Below are positions 9,183 through 18,033 of a stretch of DNA of 64,000 nucleotides, piece after piece (position 1 is the first letter of the stretch; each line of letters starts with the position of its first letter). Position numbers and translations under genes: made by a program. Origin of the DNA: Rhizobium freirei PRF 81 (GTDB lineage: Bacteria; Pseudomonadota; Alphaproteobacteria; Rhizobiales; Rhizobiaceae); the NCBI RefSeq assembly GCF_000359745.1, contig NZ_AQHN01000013.1:150961-214960 (forward strand), given 5' to 3'. The notes below the pieces were generated by a model. That model made no database searches. It worked only from the letters and a program-made list of their open reading frames with translations, and was not told the DNA's origin.

Positions 9183-10079
9183 ATGTCGCAGAAAAACGAG
9201 ATTCCGAACTTCTTTGTTTATGGTGAGCCAAGCCGTGCGCTTGATGTCGGATTCCTGCATGTGGAGACGGTCATGGACCGGAAAACGCTGCATTTCGGGC
9301 ATGTTGCATCGCACAAGCATCCGTCGATGGGCCAGATTACCTATTGGTTCAAGGGCGGCGGCCGCTATCGCATCGAAGACAGGACTTGGGACTTTTCCGC
9401 TCCGACCATCAGCTTTGTGCCGAGCAACATCATCCACGGATTCGAGGTCGACGATCAATCGGATGCCATCGTCGTGTCCGTCTCGGACGACACGTTGAAG
9501 GCGCTGGCCCCTCTAGTGGACCTCAGCCTCGACACGCCTACTTTTCTGACGGGCCGGCCCGAAGACCCATCGTGGAAACGGGTCGATGCGCTGCTGGAAA
9601 TGGTGAGTGCCGAATATGCAGATCGTGGCGGGCAGAGCGCAAAAGTCATGCTGGGGCTGATCGGGGTCGTGCTCTCGCTGATGGGCCGCCTTGGCGGCAG
9701 CGCGGCGCTGCCGGCAGCCTCGCCGACACTCGCTCTTGCCCTGTCGCTGCGAACCGCCGTCGATCGCCATTACAGAAGCGATTGGCCGGTGGGCCGATAT
9801 GTCGAGCTGCTTGCCACCACTCCGCATCTTCTCGACAAGGCTGCGCGCGAGATTTTCGGGCTCACCGTGAAGGAGTTGATGCTTGAGCGGCGGTTGCTTG
9901 AAGCCAAGCGGCTGCTGATGTTCACCATCCGCTCGGTGGAGGATATCGGCCGCGAAGTGGGTTTTGAGGATCCGGCCTATTTTTCGCGTTTCTTCCGCAA
10001 ACGGATGGGAGAGGCACCGGCAGCCTGGCGACGGCGGAATTTGGAGCGAAGCTCCGCTGGCGGAAATGCCGAAGCGTGA
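9183..10079 (+). CDS. AraC family transcriptional regulator (HpaA-like)
   Basis: 298 aa: an N-terminal cupin-like effector domain (HVASHKHPSMGQITYWF, FVPSNIIHGF) and a C-terminal AraC double helix-turn-helix (LLMFTIRSVEDIGREVGFED, YFSRFFRKRMGEAP). It starts at ATG 9183, 95 nt from the divergent hpaB start, so both probably share a regulatory region. By analogy with E. coli HpaA, which activates hpaBC in response to hydroxyphenylacetates, it is a likely activator of the neighbouring genes. The effector is inferred from context. Confidence 0.88.
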   Translation: MSQKNEIPNFFVYGEPSRALDVGFLHVETVMDRKTLHFGHVASHKHPSMGQITYWFKGGGRYRIEDRTWDFSAPTISFVPSNIIHGFEVDDQSDAIVVSVSDDTLKALAPLVDLSLDTPTFLTGRPEDPSWKRVDALLEMVSAEYADRGGQSAKVMLGLIGVVLSLMGRLGGSAALPAASPTLALALSLRTAVDRHYRSDWPVGRYVELLATTPHLLDKAAREIFGLTVKELMLERRLLEAKRLLMFTIRSVEDIGREVGFEDPAYFSRFFRKRMGEAPAAWRRRNLERSSAGGNAEA

Positions 10080-10132
10080 ACCGCAGGCCTCGGTGAAGCG
10101 CCGATGAGGGCAGTCCCCGGTTCCTCGGCAGC

Positions 10133-10981
10133 TCAGCTTCTTCTGAATTGCGCGCGGAATTCGCGCGGCGTACAGTTTTCCCGCTCGTGAAACAGCCGCG
10201 AGAAGTAAAATGCATCAACGATCCCGACCTTGGCGGCAATGATCTCTATCTTGTCATCCGTGGTCGCCAACAATTCCTTGGCGTGATCCATGCGCAGCCG
10301 AAGCTGAAAACCTTTCGGCGACAACCCGACTTCCGCCGTGACCTTCCTGCGCAGCGTTGCGGGTGATATGCCGTGCTCGGCAGCGAAGGCTGTCATATCG
10401 AGCGGTTCCATCGCTCTGCTGCGAAGGGCCTCGATGATGCCGGCCATGTCGGGCCCCTCTTGCGCGGCAGGTTTAGCCAGGTGCGTTTGCTGAGCCGACT
10501 GAATGACAATCCGATGGAGCGCAGACGCAGCCGAAGCCCTGGCAAGTGGCGTATCCTCCAGCAGATCGGCGTGAACACTCTGAAACAGGCGCTGTACGCG
10601 ATCGAAGTTGCGAAGGGGCGTTATCGGGCTTTGCTCGCTGATCAGCCGCAAACGCAGGAAATCGCGCACCAAAGAGCCTTCGAACAGCGCCCATCGCTCG
10701 CTCCAGCCGTCGGCATCAGGACCGTATGAGTGCTGGCGGTTTGGGAAAAGCCAGAAGAGGGCGGGACCTTTCACGCTCTGCCGTCCGCCGGCCTCGGTTT
10801 CGAGAAAACCTTTGCCATGCTCCACCAGAACAACAGCATAGCTCGGCAGCTTTCGAGCCCTCACCGAATGCATGACATACTGATTCCCGCTGCCGGTGAC
10901 CGCCAATCCGCCCATGGCGGCGAGAGGTGAGCGATAGATTGCATTTGTCGTTTTCATGGTGAGCGAAAAGTCCAGTATCAT
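10133..10981 (-). CDS. AraC family transcriptional regulator
   Basis: 282 aa with an N-terminal cupin-like sensor (EHGKGFLETEAGGRQSVKGP, ALFWLFPNRQHSYGP) and a C-terminal AraC domain (AFAAEHGISPATLRRKVTAE, KVGIVDAFYFSRLFHERENC). The start ATG 10981 follows GGAGGAAA. It is divergent from the phytanoyl-CoA-dioxygenase-like gene, 73 nt apart start to start, so it is probably that gene's regulator. The sensor half differs from the AraC next to hpaB, so it should answer a different ligand. Confidence 0.88.
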   Translation of the reverse strand: MILDFSLTMKTTNAIYRSPLAAMGGLAVTGSGNQYVMHSVRARKLPSYAVVLVEHGKGFLETEAGGRQSVKGPALFWLFPNRQHSYGPDADGWSERWALFEGSLVRDFLRLRLISEQSPITPLRNFDRVQRLFQSVHADLLEDTPLARASAASALHRIVIQSAQQTHLAKPAAQEGPDMAGIIEALRSRAMEPLDMTAFAAEHGISPATLRRKVTAEVGLSPKGFQLRLRMDHAKELLATTDDKIEIIAAKVGIVDAFYFSRLFHERENCTPREFRAQFRRS

Positions 10982-11054
10982 TTTCCTCCATGTAGGAAAC
11001 CAGCTTCGTTCGCTAGATTCAACGGGTCATCAACTCAAATATCGGGCGAGTGAA

Positions 11055-11984
11055 ATGTCGATTTCAGCGCAGACGGTGCAGACTGACAAGAAGAAGCTCA
11101 GCCTCGTTGCAAACGGCAAGATCCTGTCGACGGCGCCAAATCGGCTGGGTTATCTGACGCCCACCGATCCGCGCATCGGCGTTGAGGCGATCCGCCGGCT
11201 CTATGAAGAGAATGGATATGTCTGGCTGAAAGGCTTTCTGCCGCGGGATGAAATCATCGAATTCCGCGGTTGGGTGTTCGGTCATATGGCTGCCACAGGC
11301 CTGATTGCTCCCGGTACGGATCCGCGCAACGGGATTGCCGCCGCGATCGCGCCGGACAGTAAGGCCGTCGACCGCTGCCTGATGGCGTTGGTGCGCTCTG
11401 CGGCCTATGAGGGCTTTTGCGCACAGCCGCGCATGGCTCGTTTCATGGATGAGTTTCTGCAGGGTATTTCCTACCTGCACAAGCGCAAGATCATGCGCCA
11501 TGTACGGCCGGGAACGACGACGGCAACGCCCGCACATTACGATCTCGTCTACCTGCGGGGTGGGACAAGCCGGGTCGTCACCGCTTGGATTCCCATAGGC
11601 GATATTCCCGTCGAAATGGGCGGCCTCACCTATCTCGAAGGATCGCACGCGATCGGCGCAAGGATGGAGCGCGAATTCGGCGAACGGAACAAGGATCTCA
11701 GTCCCGAGGAGCGAGTGAGCGCTTACAATCGCAACATGATGGAAGGCGGCTGGGTTTCGAAGGATCTGCCCGACATGGCGGAGCGTTTCGACACGCGCTG
11801 GCTGATCGCCGATTATGAGGCGGGCGACATCATGCTCCACTCGCCCTTCATGATCCATGCCTCGACGACGAACCAGGACGAGCTGCAGCGGCTGCGTCTT
11901 TCCACCGACATCCGTTACCAGAATGTCGAAGACGAGATCGATGCCCGTTGGAACAATCATTGGTCCCTTGGCGACATGTTGTGA
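11055..11984 (+). CDS. Phytanoyl-CoA dioxygenase (PhyH) family protein
   Basis: 309 aa Fe(II)/2-oxoglutarate oxygenase. The 2-His-1-Asp triad is visible: HYD in ATPAHYDLVYLRGG, and a distal His in LHSPFMIHAST, followed by an Arg for 2-oxoglutarate (RLRLSTDIRYQ). I start at ATG 11055 because the product then begins MSISAQTVQ with no overlap into the divergent regulator; the open frame reaches back to 10956. Members hydroxylate varied small molecules, and the substrate here is unknown. It has its own AraC regulator and stands alone. Confidence 0.87.
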   Translation: MSISAQTVQTDKKKLSLVANGKILSTAPNRLGYLTPTDPRIGVEAIRRLYEENGYVWLKGFLPRDEIIEFRGWVFGHMAATGLIAPGTDPRNGIAAAIAPDSKAVDRCLMALVRSAAYEGFCAQPRMARFMDEFLQGISYLHKRKIMRHVRPGTTTATPAHYDLVYLRGGTSRVVTAWIPIGDIPVEMGGLTYLEGSHAIGARMEREFGERNKDLSPEERVSAYNRNMMEGGWVSKDLPDMAERFDTRWLIADYEAGDIMLHSPFMIHASTTNQDELQRLRLSTDIRYQNVEDEIDARWNNHWSLGDML

Positions 11985-12019
11985 TCATGTCGCCGTCGGA
12001 TCGCGATTGATTACCGCCG

Positions 12020-12766
12020 TCAAGCGCTATTCAGGATGCGTTCTATATCATCGATCCGGTCGCGACGGCGTTTCAGCCGCTTGCCGATGCGGCCGAACCA
12101 GCGCTTGCGCTTTTTTGCCTCGCGGCTAGCCTGAAGCTGTTCGATGAAGACCTCACGGACCTCTTCATTTTCGACACGATCGAAGATCCAGCAAAAGGAT
12201 ACCGGTAATTTTACGACGCGGAACTGCGGATTGGCGCTTTTCTCATCCTCGGCAATGATCTCTTCAAGAACGAGCTGGTCCCACACGTCCGGATTGGCAA
12301 GGCATCCCTGCCGCCAGAGTTCCAGAAGCTGCGCCGTCGCGGGCGTGTCGTTGAGGAGGATGGTCGCGCTGACCAGACGGCCACTGGCTTCGTAATAGAC
12401 GGCGATATCGCAATCAAGCTTGTGGAGTTCCGGCCAGGGGTTGCGATGGAAGACGGCATCGACGTCGACGTAAAGCAATGGTCCGCGAAGCTTCGCTCTT
12501 TCCTCCAACAGGAAGCCGGGCTTCAGGCCGGCATTCAAAACCCAGCTGCCGGCGCTCGGCAATGCAGTGGCATGTACCTTGAGGCCGAGGCGTTCGGCCG
12601 AGCGGGACATGCGCTTGCCTTCCTGTTCGTAAAAGCTGTCCTTGGTAAAAAACGCAACCACGGGGCCATCGGCGGCAGTTGCCTTGGATTTGCGCTCTGC
12701 GAGATCCTGCTTTGCGGGGAAGGGGACGATCAAGGCTCGCTGCTGGGCTGTCCAGGGACGGATCAT
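12020..12766 (-). CDS. DxD-motif glycosyltransferase-like protein
   Basis: About 248 aa from ATG 12766; the start is uncertain because no good Shine-Dalgarno is visible and the frame is open to 12997. The core reads PVVAFFTKDSFYEQEGKRM, then GPLLYVDVDAVFHRNPW, then a region resembling nucleotide-sugar transferases (SATILLNDTPATAQLLELW). The DVD triplet fits the metal-binding DxD of GT-A folds. The C-terminus is very basic (KKRKRWFGRIGKRLKRRRDR), perhaps for membrane or nucleic-acid contact. No sugar gene is adjacent. I place it as a glycosyltransferase-like protein of unknown role. Confidence 0.6.
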   Translation of the reverse strand: MIRPWTAQQRALIVPFPAKQDLAERKSKATAADGPVVAFFTKDSFYEQEGKRMSRSAERLGLKVHATALPSAGSWVLNAGLKPGFLLEERAKLRGPLLYVDVDAVFHRNPWPELHKLDCDIAVYYEASGRLVSATILLNDTPATAQLLELWRQGCLANPDVWDQLVLEEIIAEDEKSANPQFRVVKLPVSFCWIFDRVENEEVREVFIEQLQASREAKKRKRWFGRIGKRLKRRRDRIDDIERILNSA

Positions 12767-13025
12767 ATTGAATATATTCAAGAAGGCACCTTCGGGGCTT
12801 TGTATCTTTTGCTCAAATGGCCGGTTACGCGCATCCGCGATTTGAACCAGGCGCATTTGCCTTTGAGTGTGAGTGTTGACATGAGACCCACATGCACGCC
12901 CCCGCTGCATCGTAGGTCCGGTGGAGAGTTGGTCGAACGATTTTGTCCGTTCGGTTGCCGAAAGCTTGCCGTGCCGACGCTCATACCGGATTGGCAAACT
13001 GTTTGATCTTCGTTAATTCACTGTC

Positions 13026-13193
13026 ATGTCAGATAATGTTGTCAAATTTGAGCGCCGTCCCAAGCCGAAGCCGCCAAGGCAAACACCGCCGTGGTTGAAG
13101 CGTCTGCTGGCAGTGGCTGCCATCATCGCGTTTTTCATAGCGGCCTTTGCTTACTTCAGTCTGAAGGGCGGTCCGGTCGGCCCGGGTTTCTGA
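13026..13193 (+). CDS. Small single-pass membrane protein, hypothetical
   Basis: 55 aa. A basic, proline-rich N-terminus (KFERRPKPKPPRQTPPW) is followed by one hydrophobic helix (about 27-45) and a short GGPVGPGF tail, suggesting an N-in inner-membrane microprotein. It is divergent from the glycosyltransferase-like gene. Upstream bases are only weakly purine-rich. Function is unknown; similar basic/proline-rich single-TM proteins occur in rhizobial genomes. Confidence 0.6.
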   Translation: MSDNVVKFERRPKPKPPRQTPPWLKRLLAVAAIIAFFIAAFAYFSLKGGPVGPGF

Positions 13194-13340
13194 CGATCTC
13201 CGGCTTGGCGGGTCCCAGAGGTCTTTTGTCTCGAAATCGAGACTAAGCCACTATTGTCGCCTTGGCGGTGGAATTTCACCGTTGGGCTTCTATGTTGAAA
13301 TTATTCACTCTCCAATCAACAAAATGGTAGGGAGCGAGGC

Positions 13341-13565
13341 ATGACATTGACGTTGCGGGACGTTACTTCCGTCATTGGACCTGCGGATGAAACGCTGGTG
13401 GCAAACATCGTGGCGACCGGTGCGACACTGGCCGAACTTGCCGAAGCATGGGCCTGGGTGAATAGCGACGAAGCCATGATCGGCGAAGGGCGGCGCCTGC
13501 CGGCAGGAGCGGTCGCCACCCTGGTCGATCTTCTTTCGGCCGATGACGAGGAATGGGAAGAGTAG
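13341..13565 (+). CDS. Hypothetical small protein (74 aa)
   Basis: 74 aa, acidic, helical, no signal peptide or membrane segment. GGGAGCG precedes the ATG at a normal distance. The Ala-rich LAELAEAWAWVNSDEAMIGE and the acidic tail DDEEWEE look like a folded cytoplasmic protein rather than chance coding. Not recognised as a named family. Confidence 0.6.
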   Translation: MTLTLRDVTSVIGPADETLVANIVATGATLAELAEAWAWVNSDEAMIGEGRRLPAGAVATLVDLLSADDEEWEE

Positions 13566-13833
13566 CCGATTGGCCGTGCGCGGGTGCAAGTCCTTTCATG
13601 CCGAGCGCACTTTCGTGAGCAGCGTGCAAAACGGCTCGTCCGCGAAGTCGCGAGCGGGCTCGCACGCCGGCTGGATTTCCGCCTTGCAGGATAGGCTGGC
13701 TGATCGACCCGGCTTTTGCCCGAACATGGGCTGAAGCCCAAGGATCTTGAATCCGAATTTCTCCGTTCTTAGGTGTTTACTGATCGAGGCTTTGCGAGCT
13801 CGGTCGCAATCACGTCTATTCGGAGTGATCAAA

Positions 13834-14124
13834 ATGGAAGACAGAACGAAAGTAATCGAAGAATTGAGCGTCGAGGAACGCGAAGAAATCCTCATCGATG
13901 TCGCCCTGACATTGGAAGGTGCGGCGCGCGAGGCATTGGTCGAAGGCGACAAGCAGTTTGCGGCTTTCTCGAGCAATATGGCCGAGGCGATCCGCATCAA
14001 TGCCGATGAGCTGGCCCGCGACGATCCGGAAAGTGCGGACGAAGTACTTAAGCAGGCCGCCGAGGTCATCTCGCAGTTCAAGGCTTCCCACCCATACCGA
14101 TTGATCAGCACCGCTGTTCACTAA
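13834..14124 (+). CDS. Hypothetical small acidic protein (96 aa)
   Basis: 96 aa, acidic and predicted all-helical (VIEELSVEEREEILIDVALT). ATG 13834 has GGAGTG seven bases upstream; the longer frame from 13747 has no support. It precedes the DUF1269 gene by 53 nt on the same strand and may be co-transcribed with it. No family recognised. Confidence 0.6.
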   Translation: MEDRTKVIEELSVEEREEILIDVALTLEGAAREALVEGDKQFAAFSSNMAEAIRINADELARDDPESADEVLKQAAEVISQFKASHPYRLISTAVH

Positions 14125-14177
14125 ACGCTGCAGCGCACTATCTGCTGGCATGTCGATATGACCCCGGAGGATTTTCG

Positions 14178-14732
14178 ATGTCTGAACTCGTGGTGCTTGG
14201 CTTTGATAATGCCGACAAGGCGGATGCTGTTCTCAACCGTCTCGTTCAGCTTGAGAAGGAATATCTGATCGATCTGGAAGACGCCGTTATCGCGGTCAGA
14301 GACGAGAGCGGCAAGGTTCGCCTCAAGCAGAGCGTCAATCTGACCGCCGCAGGCGCGGCCAGCGGCGGCCTTTCCGGTGCCTTGTGGGGCTCGCTGGTCG
14401 GCCTGTTGTTCCTGAACCCTCTGGCGGGCCTGGTCGTCGGCGGTGCGCTTGGCGCAGGGTCGGGCGCGCTGGCAGGGTCGATGGCGGATTACGGCATCGA
14501 CGACGACCTCATCGAGAAGCTGGCCGAAACTATTCCCGTCAACAGCTCGGCCCTTTTCCTGCTGATCCGCAAGGTCCAGCCCGAGAAGGTGCTGGCGGAA
14601 TTCAAGGGCGAGCACGCGAGGATCCTGCGCACCTCATTCTCGCCGGAGCAGGAGGCGCGGCTGCGCCAGGCGCTTCTCGACGACACGCCTACGCCATCCG
14701 TCGGCTCGGCCACGGTGTCAGCGACCGTCTGA
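14178..14732 (+). CDS. DUF1269 domain-containing membrane protein
   Basis: 184 aa. An N-terminal soluble part (LVVLGFDNADKADAVLNRL) leads into a glycine/alanine-rich double hydrophobic segment (about 57-100: AAGAASGGLSGALWGSLVG and following), then a C-terminal soluble domain. This is the DUF1269 pattern, a family of stress-associated membrane proteins of unknown function. The start is supported by CGGAGG. A clear hairpin terminator follows. Confidence 0.85.
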   Translation: MSELVVLGFDNADKADAVLNRLVQLEKEYLIDLEDAVIAVRDESGKVRLKQSVNLTAAGAASGGLSGALWGSLVGLLFLNPLAGLVVGGALGAGSGALAGSMADYGIDDDLIEKLAETIPVNSSALFLLIRKVQPEKVLAEFKGEHARILRTSFSPEQEARLRQALLDDTPTPSVGSATVSATV

Positions 14733-14763
14733 CGATAAACCGCATACCCTCAGCCTATCGGAG

Positions 14764-14795
14764 CCCGGGCAGTCGCTGCGATTGCCCGGGTTTCT
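14764..14795 (+). terminator. Intrinsic terminator after the DUF1269 gene
   Basis: CCCGGGCA (14764-14771) pairs with TGCCCGGG (14783-14790) across an 11-nt loop and is followed by TTTCT. Eight strong pairs plus the short T-tract fit a rho-independent terminator on the plus strand. Confidence 0.75.
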
Positions 14796-14976
14796 ATCTT
14801 GCTGTGTCCTGAAAAGGTGCCGCGTTGCTCACCTGCCTCGCCGCACTTCTTTCGCAACGGCAAAAATGCTGCCATTGTCGCAAGAGTGCTGTCGATCGCG
14901 TCGGCACCGCAGGAGAGGGAGGGGCAAGACCCGAACGGCCATTGTCAACACACATCTCCAGCCGGAAAGCTGCGCG

Positions 14977-16074
14977 ATGACCGAGACATCATCTCGTCAA
15001 AGCGGGCCTCCGACTCCGCCGAAAACCTCCTCGATCCAGACCAAGCGTGCGGCGATACAGGCGCTGCGGGTCATGATTGCCTGCACGGTCACCTATGGCC
15101 TCTCCCAGCTTCTCAACCTTCAGCAGGGCTATTGGGCCGTCTTCACGGTGTTGATCGTCATGCAGAACTCGGTCGGCGCAACGGCTGGCATGGCCGTTGA
15201 CCGGTTGGTGGCGACGGTCGCGGGCGCGGCACTCGGCGGCATTGCGGTATTCTTGACGCCGCATCAGCCGCTCCCCATCGGGATCGCGCTGATTTGCGTC
15301 GTCGGTATAGCCAGTTTCGTTTCCATGCGCGCACCTCGCTTGCGGAATGCCGGGCTGACTGCGGCAATCGTGATGCTCACGCGCTCCCAGGCGGTTCCCG
15401 TGGAAGTCTTTGTGATCGACCGGATTGCCGAAATCACGCTGGGAGGGGTTATCGGCGTCCTTGCCAGCCTCGTTATCCTGCCGACCCGGTCGCGTACGGT
15501 GGTGCTCGATCGTTTCGCCTCGGCGCTCGATGTAATGGCGCAGATATTGCGCACCTTGGCGGCAGGCGCCGAGAAGGGAGAGGCGGTGTCGGCGACGGAG
15601 GCCAATATCGGGCTGCGGCAATCGCTGGTGGCCGCGGAGGCCCTGTTGACCGATGCGCAGCGCGAGCACGCCCTATGGCTCGCAAGGCAAGGAATTTCCG
15701 ATGCTATCCCGCGCTCTCTTTGGCGTATCCGCAATGACATGACCTATGTCAGTCATCTGCTTGAAGCTCCGTTTCCGGCGGAGGTCGTTGCGGCGCTTGG
15801 GCCGCAGGCTGCACGGGTCATGCGTTCTCAGGCCGGATTCGCCGAGGCTTGCGGGAAAGCCCTCCGCAACGCAGGCGAGGTCGATTCCCAGCGCCTGTCC
15901 GAAGCCGATGGCGCCTTGGAAGCCGCTTTCGAAGCGTTTCAGAACTCGAAAGCTGCCCAGTCTATCGGCTTTCGCGAAAGCGGACGCCTGTTCGGCCTTG
16001 ATTTCACGCTGCGCCGCATGCGCCAGAATTTTCTTGATCTCGCCGACCGCATCCGCGAAAGCCAGTTCAACTGA
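14977..16074 (+). CDS. FUSC family / aromatic acid exporter-like membrane protein
   Basis: 365 aa from ATG 14977. The N-terminal half carries several membrane helices of the FUSC/ArAE type (GYWAVFTVLIVMQNSVGATA, DRLVATVAGAALGGIAVF). The C-terminal half is soluble and helical (about residues 180-365). The family includes putative exporters of aromatic carboxylic acids. The frame is open further upstream from 14782, but that stretch is arginine-rich and covers the terminator region. It stands as a single gene. Confidence 0.8.
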   Translation: MTETSSRQSGPPTPPKTSSIQTKRAAIQALRVMIACTVTYGLSQLLNLQQGYWAVFTVLIVMQNSVGATAGMAVDRLVATVAGAALGGIAVFLTPHQPLPIGIALICVVGIASFVSMRAPRLRNAGLTAAIVMLTRSQAVPVEVFVIDRIAEITLGGVIGVLASLVILPTRSRTVVLDRFASALDVMAQILRTLAAGAEKGEAVSATEANIGLRQSLVAAEALLTDAQREHALWLARQGISDAIPRSLWRIRNDMTYVSHLLEAPFPAEVVAALGPQAARVMRSQAGFAEACGKALRNAGEVDSQRLSEADGALEAAFEAFQNSKAAQSIGFRESGRLFGLDFTLRRMRQNFLDLADRIRESQFN

Positions 16075-16299
16075 GGCTGGGCGACCGAGTTTGTGAAAGG
16101 CTGTTGCCTTTTTGCGCGCAGAGATGCGGACAATCGGATTGAGCTTGGCCGGTGGACGCAAGATACCACGGATTAAGGGATGTTGATGGCCTTCATGCTG
16201 GCTCCGCAATCGTCAAAATCGCGAGCTTAGCCTCGCGCTATGATTTATTACTTTCCCTTTTGACGGTCCATTAAGGGTTGAAATTGAATATGCTAAATT

Positions 16300-17445
16300 A
16301 TGGAGAAGATGCCGCGTCGATATGATCTGGATTTTGTGAGGGTTGCGGCTTTCATGCTGCTGATCATCTATCATGTCAGCTTGATCTACGACTCGAAAGA
16401 GTTCCTGCTGAAGGCGCCCCAGACCTCTCCTCTCTTCGACATGATCCATTTATGGACGCATCCTTGGAGAATGTCGCTCCTGTTTATCATTTCTGGAACT
16501 GTGACGGGCATCTTGCTGACGCAGCAATCTCCGGATGAGATAAGGAGCGCGCGTACAAGACAATTGCTGATACCTCTGCTTCTAGGTCTCTTATTTCTGA
16601 TACCGCCTCAGATGTACATTTGGCTAAATGCCGTGTTGGGCGTCAATATCAGTCTGTACGCTGTCTTCTGGCACTATGTGACCTGGACGCCGGTTCCGCT
16701 GCCAGGTGGCGAGCATGCACAACTCGCCGGAATGCAGCACCTTTGGTATCTCGCCTATCTCTGGGCTTATACCGCACTTCTGACGCTCGCCTTATCAGCG
16801 TGGCCACGGTTGCTGGCCACCGCAGGCGACCAGCTGGAGGCCTGGCTGACGGGGAAATGGGTTCTGATATTTCCTGCCTTGTACTTCGTGCTGCTAAGGC
16901 TGGTGCTGCGGCCGGCCTTCCCACCGACGTTGAATATGCTGGGCGACTGGTACGGCCATGCCGTCTACATCACGTCGTTCTTTGTCGGTGCGGCGATGGC
17001 GATGCGCAACGACTATTGGGATGCGATCGTCAATATGCGAAGACCCGCCCTCGTCGTGGCATTGGCGTGCGCGGTGACTATGACAATGCTCTTTCCCGCC
17101 TTGCCTGCGGTCGCGCCTGAAGGGGGACGGGCGCTGGCGGGAAGAATCCTTGCAGGCACTTTTCAGTGGTGCGCCATTGTTGCCGTTCTCGGTTATGCAA
17201 AAGTCTGGTGCAAATCCGAGAATGCCGTCATTCGTTATCTGAACAGGGCAGTTCTTACTTATTACGTCCTGCATCAGACCGTCATGCTGCTCATTGCCTA
17301 CGCGTTGCACCAGATAGGACTGATGTCCGCCTCGTTCTTTATCCCGATCGCCGTTGCCACGCTTGCGATCTGCGCGCTGCTCTACGAGCTGAAGCGGCAT
17401 CTTGAAGCTTTTTGCAAGGCTATGTTCCCGCCCCGTCTTGCCTGA
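16300..17445 (+). CDS. Acyltransferase 3 family membrane protein
   Basis: 381 aa with about ten membrane helices. The N-terminus RRYDLDFVRVAAFMLLIIYH with the conserved YDLDxxR and the helix-1 His is diagnostic of the acyltransferase_3/OpgC group, which acylates extracytoplasmic sugars, glucans or lipids. ATG 16300 and ATG 16309 are both possible starts, because GGAGAAG lies between them. The 225 nt upstream is relatively AT-rich. The acceptor is unknown. Confidence 0.85.
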   Translation: MEKMPRRYDLDFVRVAAFMLLIIYHVSLIYDSKEFLLKAPQTSPLFDMIHLWTHPWRMSLLFIISGTVTGILLTQQSPDEIRSARTRQLLIPLLLGLLFLIPPQMYIWLNAVLGVNISLYAVFWHYVTWTPVPLPGGEHAQLAGMQHLWYLAYLWAYTALLTLALSAWPRLLATAGDQLEAWLTGKWVLIFPALYFVLLRLVLRPAFPPTLNMLGDWYGHAVYITSFFVGAAMAMRNDYWDAIVNMRRPALVVALACAVTMTMLFPALPAVAPEGGRALAGRILAGTFQWCAIVAVLGYAKVWCKSENAVIRYLNRAVLTYYVLHQTVMLLIAYALHQIGLMSASFFIPIAVATLAICALLYELKRHLEAFCKAMFPPRLA

Positions 17446-17573
17446 TGCATTCTTGCAAGGAAGCCCCGCGGATGCAGGGTTTGGCGGTGCCGTCCACGCG
17501 CCATCAACATGGAAATCGATCTCCGAGATGGAGAACCAGTTGACGCATTTTTAACGTCAGATACTATATGTAG

Positions 17574-17775
17574 TGTTCGAGGTTCCTTCGATTCGCAAGA
17601 ATTGGAGGCTAAGATGGGAATATGGTCGGCGAACATGATGATCGCCAAGCCGTAGCTGCCCCCGCAACTGTGAGCGGTGAGCGTTCGATCGAGATGGCCA
17701 CTGAGACGCATGCGTCTTGGGAAGGCGAGATCGAATGCTGCGACCCGCGAGCCAGGAGACCTGCCTCGAGCATAG
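17574..17775 (+). ncRNA. Adenosylcobalamin (B12) riboswitch
   Basis: The conserved core is readable in order: GGTTCC at 17581, GGGAA near 17617, GCTGCCCCCGCAACTGTGA near 17656-17674, CCACTG near 17698, TGGGAAGGC near 17718 and the B12 box GCCAGGAGACCTGCC at 17751-17765. This matches the cobalamin riboswitch consensus closely. It lies on the plus strand about 260 nt upstream of nrdH, with no other gene between. The expected effect is lower downstream expression when adenosylcobalamin is abundant. Confidence 0.93.
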
Positions 17776-17852
17776 CGTCCACGGGCGGGGTGTCCGAATG
17801 GCGAGCGAGGGTTCCTGCGGTATGATTGCCGTCCCCTTCGCCGTCGCAAGTG

Positions 17853-17874
17853 CCCCGCATGAATAACTTCGGGG
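17853..17874 (+). promoter_or_regulatory. Hairpin in the nrd leader, possible expression platform
   Basis: CCCCG (17853-17857) can pair with CGGGG (17870-17874) about 80 nt after the B12 box and 160 nt before nrdH. It could be part of the riboswitch expression platform. No T-run follows, so termination would not be purely intrinsic. Confidence 0.3.
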
Positions 17875-18033
17875 TGAAGTCCATGTTTTCGAGTATCCAC
17901 AACCGGCTACGGGAATGACGGTCGTTCAGGCGACCGGCGGCTAGCTGTGTCTGCCTCCATTTTCATCTCGCGCTTGCGGGCATCATTCGGTGCCCGAGTG
18001 CCTTTGCGTGCCTATAATACACGAGGATATCCC

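Noticed and set aside
12767..12997. N-terminal extension of the glycosyltransferase-like gene
   Set aside because: The added 77 residues are low-complexity and basic with no ribosome site; the start at 12766 is kept, with uncertainty stated.
13596..14111. 171-codon minus-strand frame between two small genes
   Set aside because: Ser/Ala/Arg-rich shadow without ribosome site; overlaps a better plus-strand gene.
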